Source: Seiridium cupressi (taxonomy: Eukaryota > Ascomycota > Sordariomycetes > Amphisphaeriales > Sporocadaceae). Taken from it: a stretch of 64,000 bases of DNA. The translations under genes were made by a program, and so were the position numbers. The notes under the pieces are model-generated. The model made no database searches and was not told where the DNA came from. It saw nothing but the letters and a program-made list of their open reading frames with translations. Of this stretch, positions 32,695 to 44,155 are shown in pieces; the stretch's first letter is position 1; each line of letters starts with the position of its first letter. The stretch spans positions 496,001 to 560,000 of the forward strand of contig JARVKI010000003.1 of the NCBI GenBank assembly GCA_036674765.1, written 5' to 3'.

Positions 32695-35600
32695 CTACCC
32701 TTTCGATTTGCGCGCAGGCTTTCTGCCTTTCTTCTCTGGTGGGGGAGGTTCTTCGCTGTGAATGTGGCCATACTCATCGATCGCCATCGAGTTGTGCCAA
32801 TTCAGGCAGCGGTATTGCGGTTGAGGCTCCGGCGTCGGCTGATTCTTCGCGCGAGTGCTCATACGCTTTGGCTCCTTGGGTTGCTCCTCTTTCTTTTCCA
32901 CCTCTTCTTCACTTGCAACAAGATATTGCGCCCGGTTCTCCATACCGGCAATGATCTTGTCTTTGTAGTTGATCAGCTCCTTACGCAGCTTGAGCTCGTT
33001 GAAACCGCGCGGGTCCAGCCAGCTAAGCAGAGATTCAACGTCACTCGGATCAGAATAATAGCCCCACTGATGCGCGTTGAAGACGCTCGTTCGGCCCTCT
33101 TCCATTTTCTTGCGCTGTGGGACGGTGAACTTGAACTTCTGCTTATACTCGGCCTGCCAATCATCGGGGAGGTCGATGTAACCTTCACGTTCAAGATCGT
33201 CGGGTCCTTGAACCCAAATGCAACCATTGGCGTAGCCAGCTTCGGCAGTGGAGCTGGTTGGGAGTCCAGCATACGGCATACCATTGCGTTCAAACCAGTA
33301 ATACCGATTCCAGAAGCGGTCCTTACCCAGCACTCGAGTCCGGGCGCAATCAGCTTCTCGGAGATCATTGTCGATTATCGCGATTTCCTCTTCGCACTTC
33401 TTGATTTGCTCTTCCTTTTTCTGGATATCCTTGAGAACCTTGAGGAATTGCTTCGATTGCTTTGGGAGCTTGGCAGCCGCCGCCTCTTCCTTCTTTCTTT
33501 GCTCCTCTTCCCTTTCCTTCTGCTTTCGTTGAGCTGCAGCCCGATCACCTCCGCGCCGCGTGTTGCGGCGGACACTGGGATCCTCGTCGCTATCAGCAAC
33601 GTCTTCACCAGGCTCCTCCGTTTGTGATTCTTCGACGTCTACCATCTTTACGTCTCCATTAGTTTTCGGCGTTTCCTCAGACTTGGGTGACTGCGGCATA
33701 TTCTCAGGAAGTAAGATTTTGCGCTGGTCGTTCAGGCCTTTAAGCTCTTCGATGCTGGGATATGTTGTTAGTGGGCATGTCTCGCACGGATACGAGGTCA
33801 CACGGCTTACGCTTGTTTACGATTCTTCTGCCACTCAATTTTCTCCTTCCGGTAGCCAGTCATGGTCTCCGAGCAATCCTCCATATACGCCCGGATGGCC
33901 TTGGTTCCAATAGTCAACATGCATATAATCTGGAGTGCGGAGATCCGGAGGTTGAGATCGAGATTGCCGTAGCATTGGCGCACTGTCTCTTGTGACGGTT
34001 CTTGCTCCGGAGGGACCAGCTGAGCGAGAAGCTCTTCGCAAATCTCCGTTTTCCGGGAATTCCTGGACAACTGATTTAGTAAACCAACCATGATGAGCTC
34101 CCAACCACCCTCCTTGAAATCCCGTTTTTTCAGGTGCTCGATCCAATCATAATCCGCAAGCACCTCCGCTGCTCGATGCTTCAAGACTGGTGTGGCAGCA
34201 GCCTCATCTTTCTCAGCTGCGGCAGCTTCAGCTTGCAGTCTCTCAGCTTCGGCCTTGGCTAAGCTCCTTCGAGTTGCGCGTGTCGCTGGCTTTGGCTCCG
34301 GCTCGGGTTCTGGGGTGGGTATCTGGCTTTGATCCTCTTCGTCTTCGTCGTCGTCCTCGTCCTCTTCAATTTCTGGCATTCGCACCAACAACTTGCCGCC
34401 ATCTGCTTCAGAGCTCACGAGCTGTTTCAAAACAGCACAATGAACTTCATCGAAGAGCTGGACGGGGAAGTCCACAGACGCAACCTCCATTGCTTGCACA
34501 AAGTCGTCGAATGTGAACGAGTCTAGCTTGAAAATCTCGGCGTAGACGTTTAATGTGTCCCAAGTCTCCAACAAGGGTCCAATAGACTTCATGAGAATCT
34601 TGTCGTTGCGTGCCCCACTATCAACGACTCCCTGGGGAGGGTCGGCACATATAAACTTAAGCGGCGGTCGTACGTAGTCATCGCGCGGTTCCAATTGCAG
34701 GTCCTCGATAGGATACTTCGGAGGTGGAGGCGGCGGCGGCGGTTCGGGAGGCGTATAGATGACGGGCGCCGGAGGTGGCGGCATGTTGTTTCTGAAGGAG
34801 ACGGGGAATTGAAAAGGATTATTGCCAGGCACGAAGCCAGGATCTTGGCCAACATGAATGCCATGCCTTCCCTTGATATGCTGTTCTTGAACCTTGGGTA
34901 TTTTCTGAGACTTCGGCGCAGGCTTGAGTTCGGGCAGCCTGGTTGGGCCGAAGGCATGTTGGAATGGCGCGCCATTGACCGCAGTCACATCCTGAACGCC
35001 GAGCGCCCTCTTCTGCGCTTGGTGTTGCTTGCGTTCTAAAAGTTTGTTGTCGTATCGCAAATGGGGAGGCACGCGGGTGTCGATATGGTATTGCGCTGCG
35101 ACGTCGTGCTTGACTAGCCAGGGCGCACCATTCCATGCCTCGCGGGTGACGGTTTTCTTGATGAATGATCGAAGGACCGACTTGGTAAATATCTTCCTGT
35201 CTCTGTAGATGTTGTTCTCGTCAACCGCAGCCTCCTCGCCGGGTCTTCCGTCTATGCTGGTGAAGTAGCGCGAATACGGTGGCGTAAGGGTGCCGTCGGG
35301 TAGCACCTTGCTTCCTAGTCGCGCCTTGTCTCTGACAATTCCCGTCGTGCGTTCGCCGTTCAAGAGGTGTATCGTGACTGCCTCCCCGGGATAGTAGTCT
35401 GCTTTGAACTCGTCGTAAATCATGTCTACAAGATTATCGATCCGTGAGATAGTCTGAAATTGAACGCGTCGCAGGACAGGGCCTTTGAGGGCTTCCGGGA
35501 AAGCCTGCTCGACTTCTTCGGCGCCGGCTTGCTCGCTCCTCAAGGCCGCGAAGAATGTGAGGCCCGAGTGACCGGTGATCTGGCAGATGAATCGTGGCTA

Positions 35601-35985
35601 GAAATTATTGTTAGGGGATCTCATGAAGTGCTGCGCAGATATCAGTACTACAAACCTGGTTATAGAAATCCATGCTAGGTACCAGTTAGTGTACCACCAC
35701 CAAGGCGCATTGGACTAATTGCGCTTACCGGTTGAGATATTCATCGTAGGAAATAAAGATCTCCCCCGTCTGGGGGATGTGCCAGACCTATAGACACGTC
35801 TTAGTATAACCACCCGGAGAGGATACATGGAGGGTTTAAGCTGTGTCAGTATAGATACATACCTCTATAGACTCATCGTCAACAACCGGTGTCTGCAGAA
35901 ATTGCACCGGCTTGCGTTTGAAAAGCACCTGGGGACATGAGAAACACTCTCGACTGTGTTTGAGAGTCGCGGCTTCACTTACCAT
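32695..35985 (-). CDS. itc1: ISWI complex subunit Itc1 (WAC-DDT-WHIM)
   Basis: The exons are 35983-35985, 35863-35928, 35729-35787, 35656-35674, 33811-35597 and 32695-33754, giving 997 residues. The first coding exon is only the ATG, and the second opens VLFKRKPV. The WAC domain spans about residues 20-125 (EVWHIPQTGEIFISYDEYL, FICQITGHSGLTFFAA). A Pro-rich linker comes next. The DDT domain (about 355-420) has LLETWDTLNVYAEIFKLDSFTFDDF. WHIM-type motifs follow (about 520-590; LLNQLSRNSRK and LRISALQIICMLTIGTKAIRAYM). A long charged coiled coil leads to the D-TOX/WSD part, with DRFWNRYYWFER, WGYYSDPSDVESLLSWLDPRGFNE-type sequence and a basic tail. Itc1/Acf1 proteins partner ISWI ATPases that space nucleosomes. 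Confidence 0.94.
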
Positions 35986-37476
35986 AGCGGCGGCAAAGGA
36001 GCAAAGCAGGCGGCAGCTTGCCGGAGAACTAGTGGGCGATCAACCTGCAAGGCTGAAAGTCAGCCTCGTACATGCAAGCGTGAGTTGTAAGTGGCAGGTG
36101 GACAAAGTAACATGTAAAAATGTTTGGAGTTGGCAAGAGAGCGCGTGGGAGGAGGTGTTGCGGTGTTTGGTTGGCGACAAGATGAGCCAAGGTGGGTAGT
36201 GCAGAGGCTTGGGTAGTCAGAAAACCCAGGAATAGGGCGGGCAGATAGTCGGGACGCATACAAGGCTTTCAATCTATCAAAACGCGGTCTGGGCGCTGCG
36301 AGACGCGTCTATACGATCTGGCACAGACGGGCAGATTGATCTGGCGGGGGTCGTGGATGCAGGCCGGCGTCGTGGGTGGACGCGACGATGCGAGAGGAGT
36401 ATGTTGTTGTTAGAAAAGTTTTGTCGAGGTAGAGGAGGAAGCAAGGTAGGTAAGGGAGTGGCAGGAGGACTACTAACTAGTCAGGTCAATGAGCCTTCCA
36501 GGGAGGCGGACGCGGACGGGAAGTGAAAGACAGACCGGGGGTAGAGGGCGCAAAGCTCGACGCTGACTGGCTCGTCAAACCGATTGTGGGTAGGGATTTG
36601 CTCGATTGGGTCTGGGAGTCCACCTCGATTTTGCGTGTGGACCTTAGAGCAACATCTCCTACCTACCCCATCGACTTCTTCCTTTCACGCATGCATCAGA
36701 CCGCGTTTTGCGAGTTCACCCACGTTCTTGTACTCGATCTGCTCGTCACTGCGCGGGCAACAAGCCAAGCTATGAACTGCAAAATTTGGTCCAGCCAAGC
36801 AAAAGATATGCGCCGGACCGTGATTCCGCTCCTTTCCACCTGGAAGGTAGGTCAATTTGCTCCCGGACTGCCTCCTCGTAGACCACGTCTTGGATGTCCG
36901 CTCTCCCATCATCCACGTGTCGGAGACAACCCAAAGCACACCCGGTTTTCTCTTCATTGTCTTCTACATCCCATCGTGCCGAATTCCACATCGTTTGAGG
37001 CGTGTTGCACCTGTGTGCGGCCGGCTATAATCCCGGGTCGGGTTCACCCCTTCTCGCCGGTTCGCCGGATCATACGCAGCACCATGCAATAAGGTACAAT
37101 CTCCAAGACTGCCGTGTTCCAGGGACTACGAGTATCGCTGGCGCATGCCTTGTGCGCCGTTGATGCCTTTGCTCATAGAATTCAAGATCTCTCGCGAAGA
37201 ATGGGGCCCCCTTGGTGAGACTGAGCCCAGTGGACTAGCCGGCAGGGGTTGGTGTGGTAGCCACCTCTCGGCCCAAACAACAATCACCCTAGAAGAAAAT
37301 GCCGGTGGGCGTGCCTTGCAATGACGACACATGTAGCAATCACAACGGGCACTTCGTTCTTACAGACATTTCAGCCAAGGGGCGCAGAATTGTAAATAGA
37401 ATTTAGCAAATGCATTATTTCGCCGGGTATAGTCTTCTATATAGTGTTCCCCATGTCCCCGGGCCACCGTTGAGTC
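35986..37476. other. itc1 leader and intergenic region
   Basis: This is the upstream side of itc1 and the downstream side of alg8. A plus-strand frame at 36523-37092 (189 codons) is open but has no domain and reads like composition noise. I see no RNA gene. Confidence 0.5.
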
Positions 37477-39158
37477 TTACGAGGTGAAATAAACCACCAG
37501 GAACCCTAGCCAGCTCCCGACCACTCCTACGGCCGAGTAAGAGCTCGTGAACATTAGCGGGAGAAATTCGTAGCTCTTTCCAAACACCATTGGGTGTATA
37601 AGAGAGGTGTATGCAATCAGAGGGATGCTGACTGCTATATACAGGGTGGTGAAACGGTCAAATAGGAAGAACCGCTGTCTATTTGATGCCGGCGCGAGTC
37701 GATCGAAGACCATCAGGAAGAGTATCAACCAGAATATGGTGTATACTGTCTTGATGGGAAATTCGGCCGGGGTGAAAAGCAGAGGGAACAAGGAAACGTG
37801 GCCTGACACTGCCAAAGGACGGAAAGCACTAAGATATCTCCGATCCTTGAGTGCAATGAGGCTGAAGGGAATGATGACCAGCAGGATCGCCTTTTCGTGA
37901 ACATGCCAGCCAAAGAGAAACGACGCATAGCCACACAGGGTGACTGCACCGACGAAACCGTCCCAGCTGGGTTTAAGGAAAAGCTTGACGAGAGGTATAG
38001 CCTGGAAAAGGAGCGTCAAGAGGAAACACAGTCTCGGCGTGATTTCAGGGAGAACAGCAAAGGCCGTATCCCCTACCAGCCCTCGGGTCACGCTGTTCAA
38101 TGCTGCCTCCTTGACCGGTAGTCCAAGTCGTGGAGCGGCTGCCTGGGTATTAGTCAACCCGTCATCAACAGTCGAGCAAGAAGCTTACCGAAAATCAGGA
38201 AACGGTCCACAAAGGAATACATTGCCCACACATTGGGAGCCCAGTAAGCATGACACAAGCCACGCGAGAATGGGAACAGTCGGCTGAGAATCTGTGGGAT
38301 CTGTCCTTTGATGGCGAAAGGACCAAAGGCAATGCCGAGTATACCGAGGATGCCAGCCCCAAGTTGGAAAGAGTTGAGAAACTGTATACGAAAGATGGAC
38401 TTGGGCGAGAGACAGTATACTCGGAGTAGATACACAAAGTAAGCCGGCGCAAGGTACGCGTAGATGTGTTTCATGCACAGCAGTGCGGCAAACACCAGTC
38501 CGCTTGCAAGGAGACCAGATCTCTCTTTGGCCAAGACCAGGGATGCAATCAGGATACCGTACATGCACCCGTTGTATTGGAAGTGTATATGGTCAATGAT
38601 CAGAAGACCTGGAGAGAGAAAGATGGAGATGGCTGCAGCCTGAGCAACCCGCCTCGAAGCTCCGTGATTAGCATCGATAAAGCTGAGTCGTTAGCTTCAG
38701 CCGTCATGCCTTGTGCACACAGGCGGACAAACTCACATCTGGAGTGCGTATATCAGGACCAGTTCCGTCGCAATAACGGTAAACCTCTGGAAATACACGG
38801 TTTGCCAGCTATCATATTCCAAGTTATATACTCGTAGCATCAAGGGGTCGACCAATCTGGCAATCTGGGAGAGAGCCCATTCGAAGTAGGCGAAGAAGGG
38901 CGGGTAGTCCAGAGTCCATTCTGACGTTTTCTCGTAGTACCATTCCCACAACGGGAGGCTATGGGTGATTGCGAGCCAGTTTCGATGAACCTCAAAGTCT
39001 GTCGATTTGCTGCAGAGCGGCGGTCAGCATCTTGCGAGTCCTGCCAGCAGCACATGCTAGCTAGCCAGGTGCACAACCTACTAAGCTGGGAAGAGGAGTA
39101 TCTTGAAGGCAGTCGCGACGACGGCGGATTGCGCGATCGTCGGATAGATGTCCGTCAT
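37477..39158 (-). CDS. alg8: Dolichyl-P-Glc glucosyltransferase Alg8
   Basis: The exons are 39082-39158, 38737-39009, 38189-38682 and 37477-38138, giving 501 residues. The family's N-terminal motifs are restored by splicing: [18 protein letters not shown], then [22 protein letters not shown], and then [13 protein letters not shown]. The C-terminal half has [12 protein letters not shown] and a series of hydrophobic helices, about ten or more overall. The wording fits Alg8, which adds the second glucose to the dolichol-linked oligosaccharide in the ER lumen, rather than Alg6. Alg8 supplies the donor for N-glycosylation, so its neighbour, the ER-Golgi lectin receptor at 40297, acts later in the same pathway. 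They are divergent, 1.1 kb apart. Confidence 0.94.
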
Positions 39159-40296
39159 GTTCAAAGAATCATCGCCAGGGCTGTAAGTGATTAGACTCTG
39201 GCCCCCTCAAGCTTGTCGGCGACGCAATAGAGTGGTTGTGGCGTGGTCAATGTGCTGCCGGCGGTCGAAGGGTACGCGCAGTTGGCCGTGTGTTGAAGTC
39301 AACTTTTTGTCACACGGCCCCTCCTGATCCCTCCAGATCGGCACGAAAGGCCACGAAAGCACCGATTTCGAGCTAGGTATCGGAATACGTGCATGACGAT
39401 ACCTGCCTCCATGCCAGAAGAGTACTAACCCCAAACAATGCCTTCCCCTGTATGATGACTAGGCACAGAAGCTCCCCAAGAGCGGTTAGTAATTGGTGGC
39501 CTATATTGGTGTCTACGAGCTCACATTCTCTTGGTTGGCGCAACAGCAGTACACGATGCACTGTAGTCGTTCATTGTATCCATCTGCAGCCATGTACTCA
39601 ACGTCGGTGTGTGCACCAAGACTACTATTAGGTACGGATCCATCCTTAGCCTACCTACTTAGCCTACTTGTCGAAAGAAGCGTGGCGTCCCAGGAACGCG
39701 CTTTCGCCTGTTCTCCATTCCGTCTCGAACCTTACCCCAACCTGATCTCACGCCTCCGAACCCCTGAAATCCCATGCTTGCGAGTTGGAGTTGGAGTCAC
39801 CTTGGGCGGCACTCGCCTAATGCGGGAATTGTGTTGTATTTATCCCTAAGATGGGATGGATAGGTCCGGCTCGCCTCGTTCAAAGGGTAGATGAGACGAT
39901 CATTTGTCTCCCCGTGGACCTGCAATGACGAAACTCGTTTGTGGCAGCTTCGAGTATATGTAGCTAAGTTACTTGCGTCCCAAGCTTTCCCCAGAAGGAG
40001 CTTTCGGAGGCACATGCGCATCAACACCCTGGTCTCTGGGTCCTGTCTGGGCTGGGATCCGGCCCGCGTTAGAGCCCAGGTGCCTAGGTACCTGATGGAC
40101 AGGTCCCCGTTTTTGGAGACAAAGTGTCCTCAGCTTGAAAGAAAATCCACCACGAGCGCCAGAGACGTGCTGTGCTATATTCACCCAAACATCGCTTGCT
40201 TTTGCCCAACACGCCTCTCGCAAGCTGTCGATTGATCTTGTCTGCAGCTTTGCACGAGACTCTTTCCCTACTCGCACCCCCGACCAAGACACGCCA
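39159..40296. promoter_or_regulatory. Divergent alg8/lectin-receptor upstream region
   Basis: These 1.1 kb contain both promoters. The open frames are short and without domains. I do not recognise a specific binding site. Confidence 0.4.
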
Positions 40297-41684
40297 ATGC
40301 GCTTCTCATCCCCGGCCTCCCTGGCCGCATGGCTGGCAGGAATCTGCGTAGCTGAAGCCCAAGCTCAATTTCTAGTAGACCAACTCAGTTTCGGCTACAC
40401 TGGCCGGTGCGTCTAGACACCTACGTGAACAAGTAAGAAGCAACTCGCTGAATATCCTATAGAATAAATGACAAAGGCCTACAAACCGTGCCTCAGTTTT
40501 CCATTCAGGGCGAACCCGCCGTTCCAGAGCTCCTCTCCAACAAAATCATCCTTACACAACCGTCGCCGGGTAATGCTAGGGGGGCCGTATGGGGAGACAA
40601 CCCGAACAAGTACAAAGAATGGGTAGCAGACGTAGACTTCCGCGTCAATGGTCCCGAGCGAGGAGGCGGCAACCTCAACATCTGGCTGGCGCGTCGAGGG
40701 CTTCAGGAAGTCGGGACAGCAAGTATATACAAGGTCGGGCGTTTCGATGGCTTGGCTCTGGTCATTGATCGGTCCGGCGGGGGAGCTGGCACAATTCGAG
40801 GGTTTCTGAACGACGGAACGACTGATTACAGCTCGCACCACAGCGTTGACAGTCTGGCCTTCGGCCACTGCGAGTACAGCTACCGAAACCTCGGGCGTCC
40901 GTCCCAAGTCAAGCTGCGTCAGACCCAAAGCAACTTCAGAGTCGAGATCGACGGGAATCTTTGCTTTGAGAGCAGCAACATCCAGATCCCTCCGGGCTAC
41001 AACTTTGGGCTCACTGCTGCCAGTGCAGAGAACCCGGACTCTTTCGAAATCTTCAAGTTCGTGGTCATGACCCAGGATCTTAACGCAAAGCACGAGGCAC
41101 CGCCCCAGCAACCAAACAATCCCGATCAACAACAGCAGAATACTTGGACTAACGGCAACGGCGGTGCCCAGGAGAAGAAGAATGTGCCGGTGGACGAGAG
41201 TGGGTGGGAGCAGGACATTGCGGATGCCAGCGCCGATGCTATCAGCAGCTCCAAGGCCCAGTTCGCTGACTTGCACAATCGCTTGCAGAGCGTTAATCAC
41301 CATCTCTCGACCATCTTCCGCAAAGTCGCAGCGCAAGACAGTGTCGGGGAGAAGCGACATGCGGAGACGTCAACCTCAATCAACGAACTAAAGCAGCTTT
41401 TGGAGAAGCTCAACAAGATCGATGCGCTGCAAAACCACGTTGTCTCCTTGGAGCGGGAAATCAAGACGATCAAACAAGAAACAGCAAACAAGGTCAAGGA
41501 CTCAGAGAACTCGCTCAAGAAACTGTTTGGCACCTCGCACGGAGACATGCTGCTTCACGTAGCGGAGAAGACCCAGCCTGCACACGGGAAGCTAATATTC
41601 GTCATCATCGGCAGCCAAATCGTGTTGGTGGCTGCGTATATTTGGTATGAGCGCAAGAAGACGTCGCCCAAAAAGTACCTATAA
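40297..41684 (+). CDS. ERGIC-53/Emp47-like L-type lectin cargo receptor
   Basis: The exons are 40297-40406 and 40463-41684, giving 443 residues. A signal peptide is followed by mature sequence starting near AQFLVDQLSFGYTGR. The L-type lectin domain spans about residues 25-260, with AVWGDNPNKYKEW, FDGLALVID and GYNFGLTAASA. A Gln/Asn-rich hinge comes next. A coiled coil (about 330-400) would mediate oligomerisation. One membrane helix lies near 413-431 (LIFVIIGSQIVLVAAYIWY), and the short cytosolic tail RKKTSPKKYL ends in a KKXX signal for COPI-dependent return to the ER. The family carries glycoproteins from ER to Golgi. The FDGLALVID stretch with aspartate supports sugar/calcium binding. Confidence 0.93.
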
Positions 41685-43402
41685 GCGCAACGAACAGGAC
41701 AGCCGTAGAAGGGGGCGGCGCATGTTGTTGTATAAAAGGTTGCTAGCCATGATATTTATGAGGCGTTCTAGCGTTATTGAATGTGATTTCTACGTCAAGC
41801 TGAGTCTTACTTAAATGCACTACAATGCGTGATCGCAACAGCACGAGTGCCTCTCTCACGAGCCTCGCATCTTGGCATCTTTGATACAGCAGTATTGGAA
41901 CGAGGACGGGCTCCCGACACTATGGACAAATTCATTGTCATGAGCAGAGAGACGCAAGATTTTCTGTGGACGAGGCATTGTTTTGTCAAGTTATGTGGTA
42001 CACTGCTTGTTGTCCTCCAAGCGGCGATCCGGCTGCTGTGGCTGTCTCCAACAATAGCGTTATAGGCTAATTAAACTGATGAATGAGGAATGGTCCTCTA
42101 TTCGCTATCATACCATGGACGAAATTGGTGAAGAGCTGCCACACTTCGCTGCCCATTGGTCTGGCGTTGCATTGTATATGAAGATGTTTTGAATCTATTG
42201 GGAGGTATGCTTCTAGATTGGAATAGTACATAGGTACGCTTGGTGAAAGAGGCCAGCTCGCTAGCATGCGGAATCGCGAAGCAAGCAGTACCTTTCGTTC
42301 TTTACTATCGCTTCAGGATTGCAAGAACCTCGGCCCTGTCTTCGTAAATCCATGGCGGCGATGTTTCCGTGGCACTCGTCCTCCACGATTACCTAGGGCA
42401 AGTCTGCGGTACTGATCTTGAGCGAACAAACTCCTGCCACTCGAATCGATATTTTTCGGACACTGCCTAGTCGTGGCAACCGAATTGTTTCGAATGTTTG
42501 CTGAGCTAGGCTCAACTGCAGCTATTACAAGAACAATTTGGCCGAGATGCAGATTCGCTTCCGTTCTATGAATCAATGCAGTTGGGTAATTTAGTCAGCG
42601 CGCGGGCTGCGGCCATAAAAGCCAGTGTGGTGTACCACCATCCTGGGTCTTGGCGAAGATAATTCCAACCTCGTTCAATAAGACGAACCCGTCAGTGCTT
42701 GCGGAGATGCTAGGCGTCTAAGTCCATGCAGGGGCTGAAACAATTGAGACAGCAGTTTCCGTGTCTCTGGTCAGAGATCACTACACATGCAGTAAAGCTC
42801 GATTAGCTCTAGAATCGTTGGATAGAAATAGAAAAGCAGATGGGAGATGCAGGATGGCGAACAGATTGGGGTTAGTGGGGGTTTGCCGCCTATGATCATT
42901 GGCTCGACGATCGGCCACTCACGCTTGTAAGCGCCCAGAGGTGCCAAATCGAGACCGCAGATAGAGCTCACAACCAATCCGAGCTGGCATCGTCATTTGG
43001 CTTTGATTTTACCCCCGTCGAACCCTGGCTCAGCCCTGCCTGAGTGGCCGCGAGGACGCGCTCACTGTGCATGAGCGCAACGCTGAAAGACACCCAGATA
43101 CACCATCGAGGTCTATCCTTAGAACTCGACGCTGTGCGACTTTGTCGGAACTCTGTCATGGTATTGGCGTTTCTCGGCGGCTAGATGGACTTTTCCTTCA
43201 TAATGGCTATGTTTCGCACTATGGAAGGTGGGCTGATTTGTTCCTCTCGACATTAGATTGTGCTCGTTTCCTGAACAGCTCTCCACCCACTGCTTTCTTT
43301 GTTTCGTTTCTCTTGCTGCGCCTTCTTGTTCACTCACTACGCTCGCTGTTCTCTCCAATTTTCTGGCAAAGTTGAAACGGATCGTCGTCATATCTCTTCA
43401 TC
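41685..43402. other. 1.7-kb intergenic region
   Basis: I see no domain-bearing frame or RNA gene. The last few hundred bases are pyrimidine-rich, as often seen before fungal start codons, and should be the promoter and leader of the membrane protein at 43403. Confidence 0.5.
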
Positions 43403-44155
43403 ATGTCTCAAGACACAAAAGCCCCAATAACCAGCTCAGACTTTGAGGTTGATTCTCAGGACCTGCAACGCCATTCTTATTATGGGATCATCCGTTTAGT
43501 CGACGGGGCCAGACTGGGCTTGACCCTTCTCGCGCTCCTTTCCGGCATTACCATCTTGGGGACATCTGGGCACGCCTTGAATGTCTACAATACGACATCT
43601 GTCTCGACAAGCTTTCTGTTACCGTTATGGCCTGATGAGTTCGATGCGCGGCCGACGGTTGCTCTGGTCGTGGGGAGTGCGATTGTGGTCTTATCCAACA
43701 TCTTGTCACTAGGCTTCAGCAAGACACGTGCCGTAAGCCACAACCCCAAGCAGCTCTCCAAGCGTGATTATGGAGGGGATGTTCAAGTACTGATATTTGG
43801 TGTTGTGCAGCTTCGCAGCCGAACTTCCATCCATACGTCACTAACCTTCATCGCGCCTTTCGTCGGCTTCGTGGCATCGATGATTGCGATGATCTTCTTC
43901 TATGCCGTCAACACATCCAATACCGTCGATACGCTGCAAAGCTGGAGTTGCCAATGGGAGTCTGTCCAGATGTCGGTGCAGCCGTACTTCGGTACTCTCT
44001 GCCGAGAGAGTAAGACGGCGCTGTACTTGTCCGTTTTCTTGGTTCCCGTTCAAGCCTTAATCTTGTCCCTGGCTGGATACCAGCTGGCGCTCGAGAAGAA
44101 GTCTGCGGGACTTGCCCAGTCGAGGAAGCGAGATAGCCCTACCCCGTCTGCTTAG
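43403..44155 (+). CDS. Four-helix membrane protein, MARVEL-like topology
   Basis: I propose two exons, 43403-43732 and 43811-44155, giving 224 residues. The 78-base intron has GTAAGC and TTGTGCAG ends and contains no in-frame stop, so the unspliced frame is also open (250 residues). There are four hydrophobic segments: LGLTLLALLSGITILG, TVALVVGSAIVVLSNILSLGF, FIAPFVGFVASMIAMIFFYAV and LYLSVFLVPVQALILSLAGY. Both termini are predicted cytosolic, with a basic Ser-rich tail. The pattern (GTSGHALNVYN after helix 1, a cysteine pair before helix 4) resembles fungal MARVEL-like proteins of unknown role. I would not assign a function. Confidence 0.75.
   Translation: MSQDTKAPITSSDFEVDSQDLQRHSYYGIIRLVDGARLGLTLLALLSGITILGTSGHALNVYNTTSVSTSFLLPLWPDEFDARPTVALVVGSAIVVLSNILSLGFSKTRAVSHNPKQLSKRDYGGDVQVLIFGVVQLRSRTSIHTSLTFIAPFVGFVASMIAMIFFYAVNTSNTVDTLQSWSCQWESVQMSVQPYFGTLCRESKTALYLSVFLVPVQALILSLAGYQLALEKKSAGLAQSRKRDSPTPSA

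Noticed and set aside
32758..33627. 289-codon plus-strand hydrophobic open frame
   Set aside because: It is antisense to the Lys/Glu-rich coiled coil of itc1. The apparent membrane helices are a mirror of charged codons.
36523..37092. 189-codon plus-strand open frame upstream of itc1
   Set aside because: It has an ATG but no recognisable domain or compositional sign of selection. It could be the leader of an unknown transcript but is not supportable as a gene.
40479..41360. 293-codon minus-strand open frame
   Set aside because: It is antisense to the lectin domain exon, which has a signal peptide, lectin motifs and a KKXX tail.
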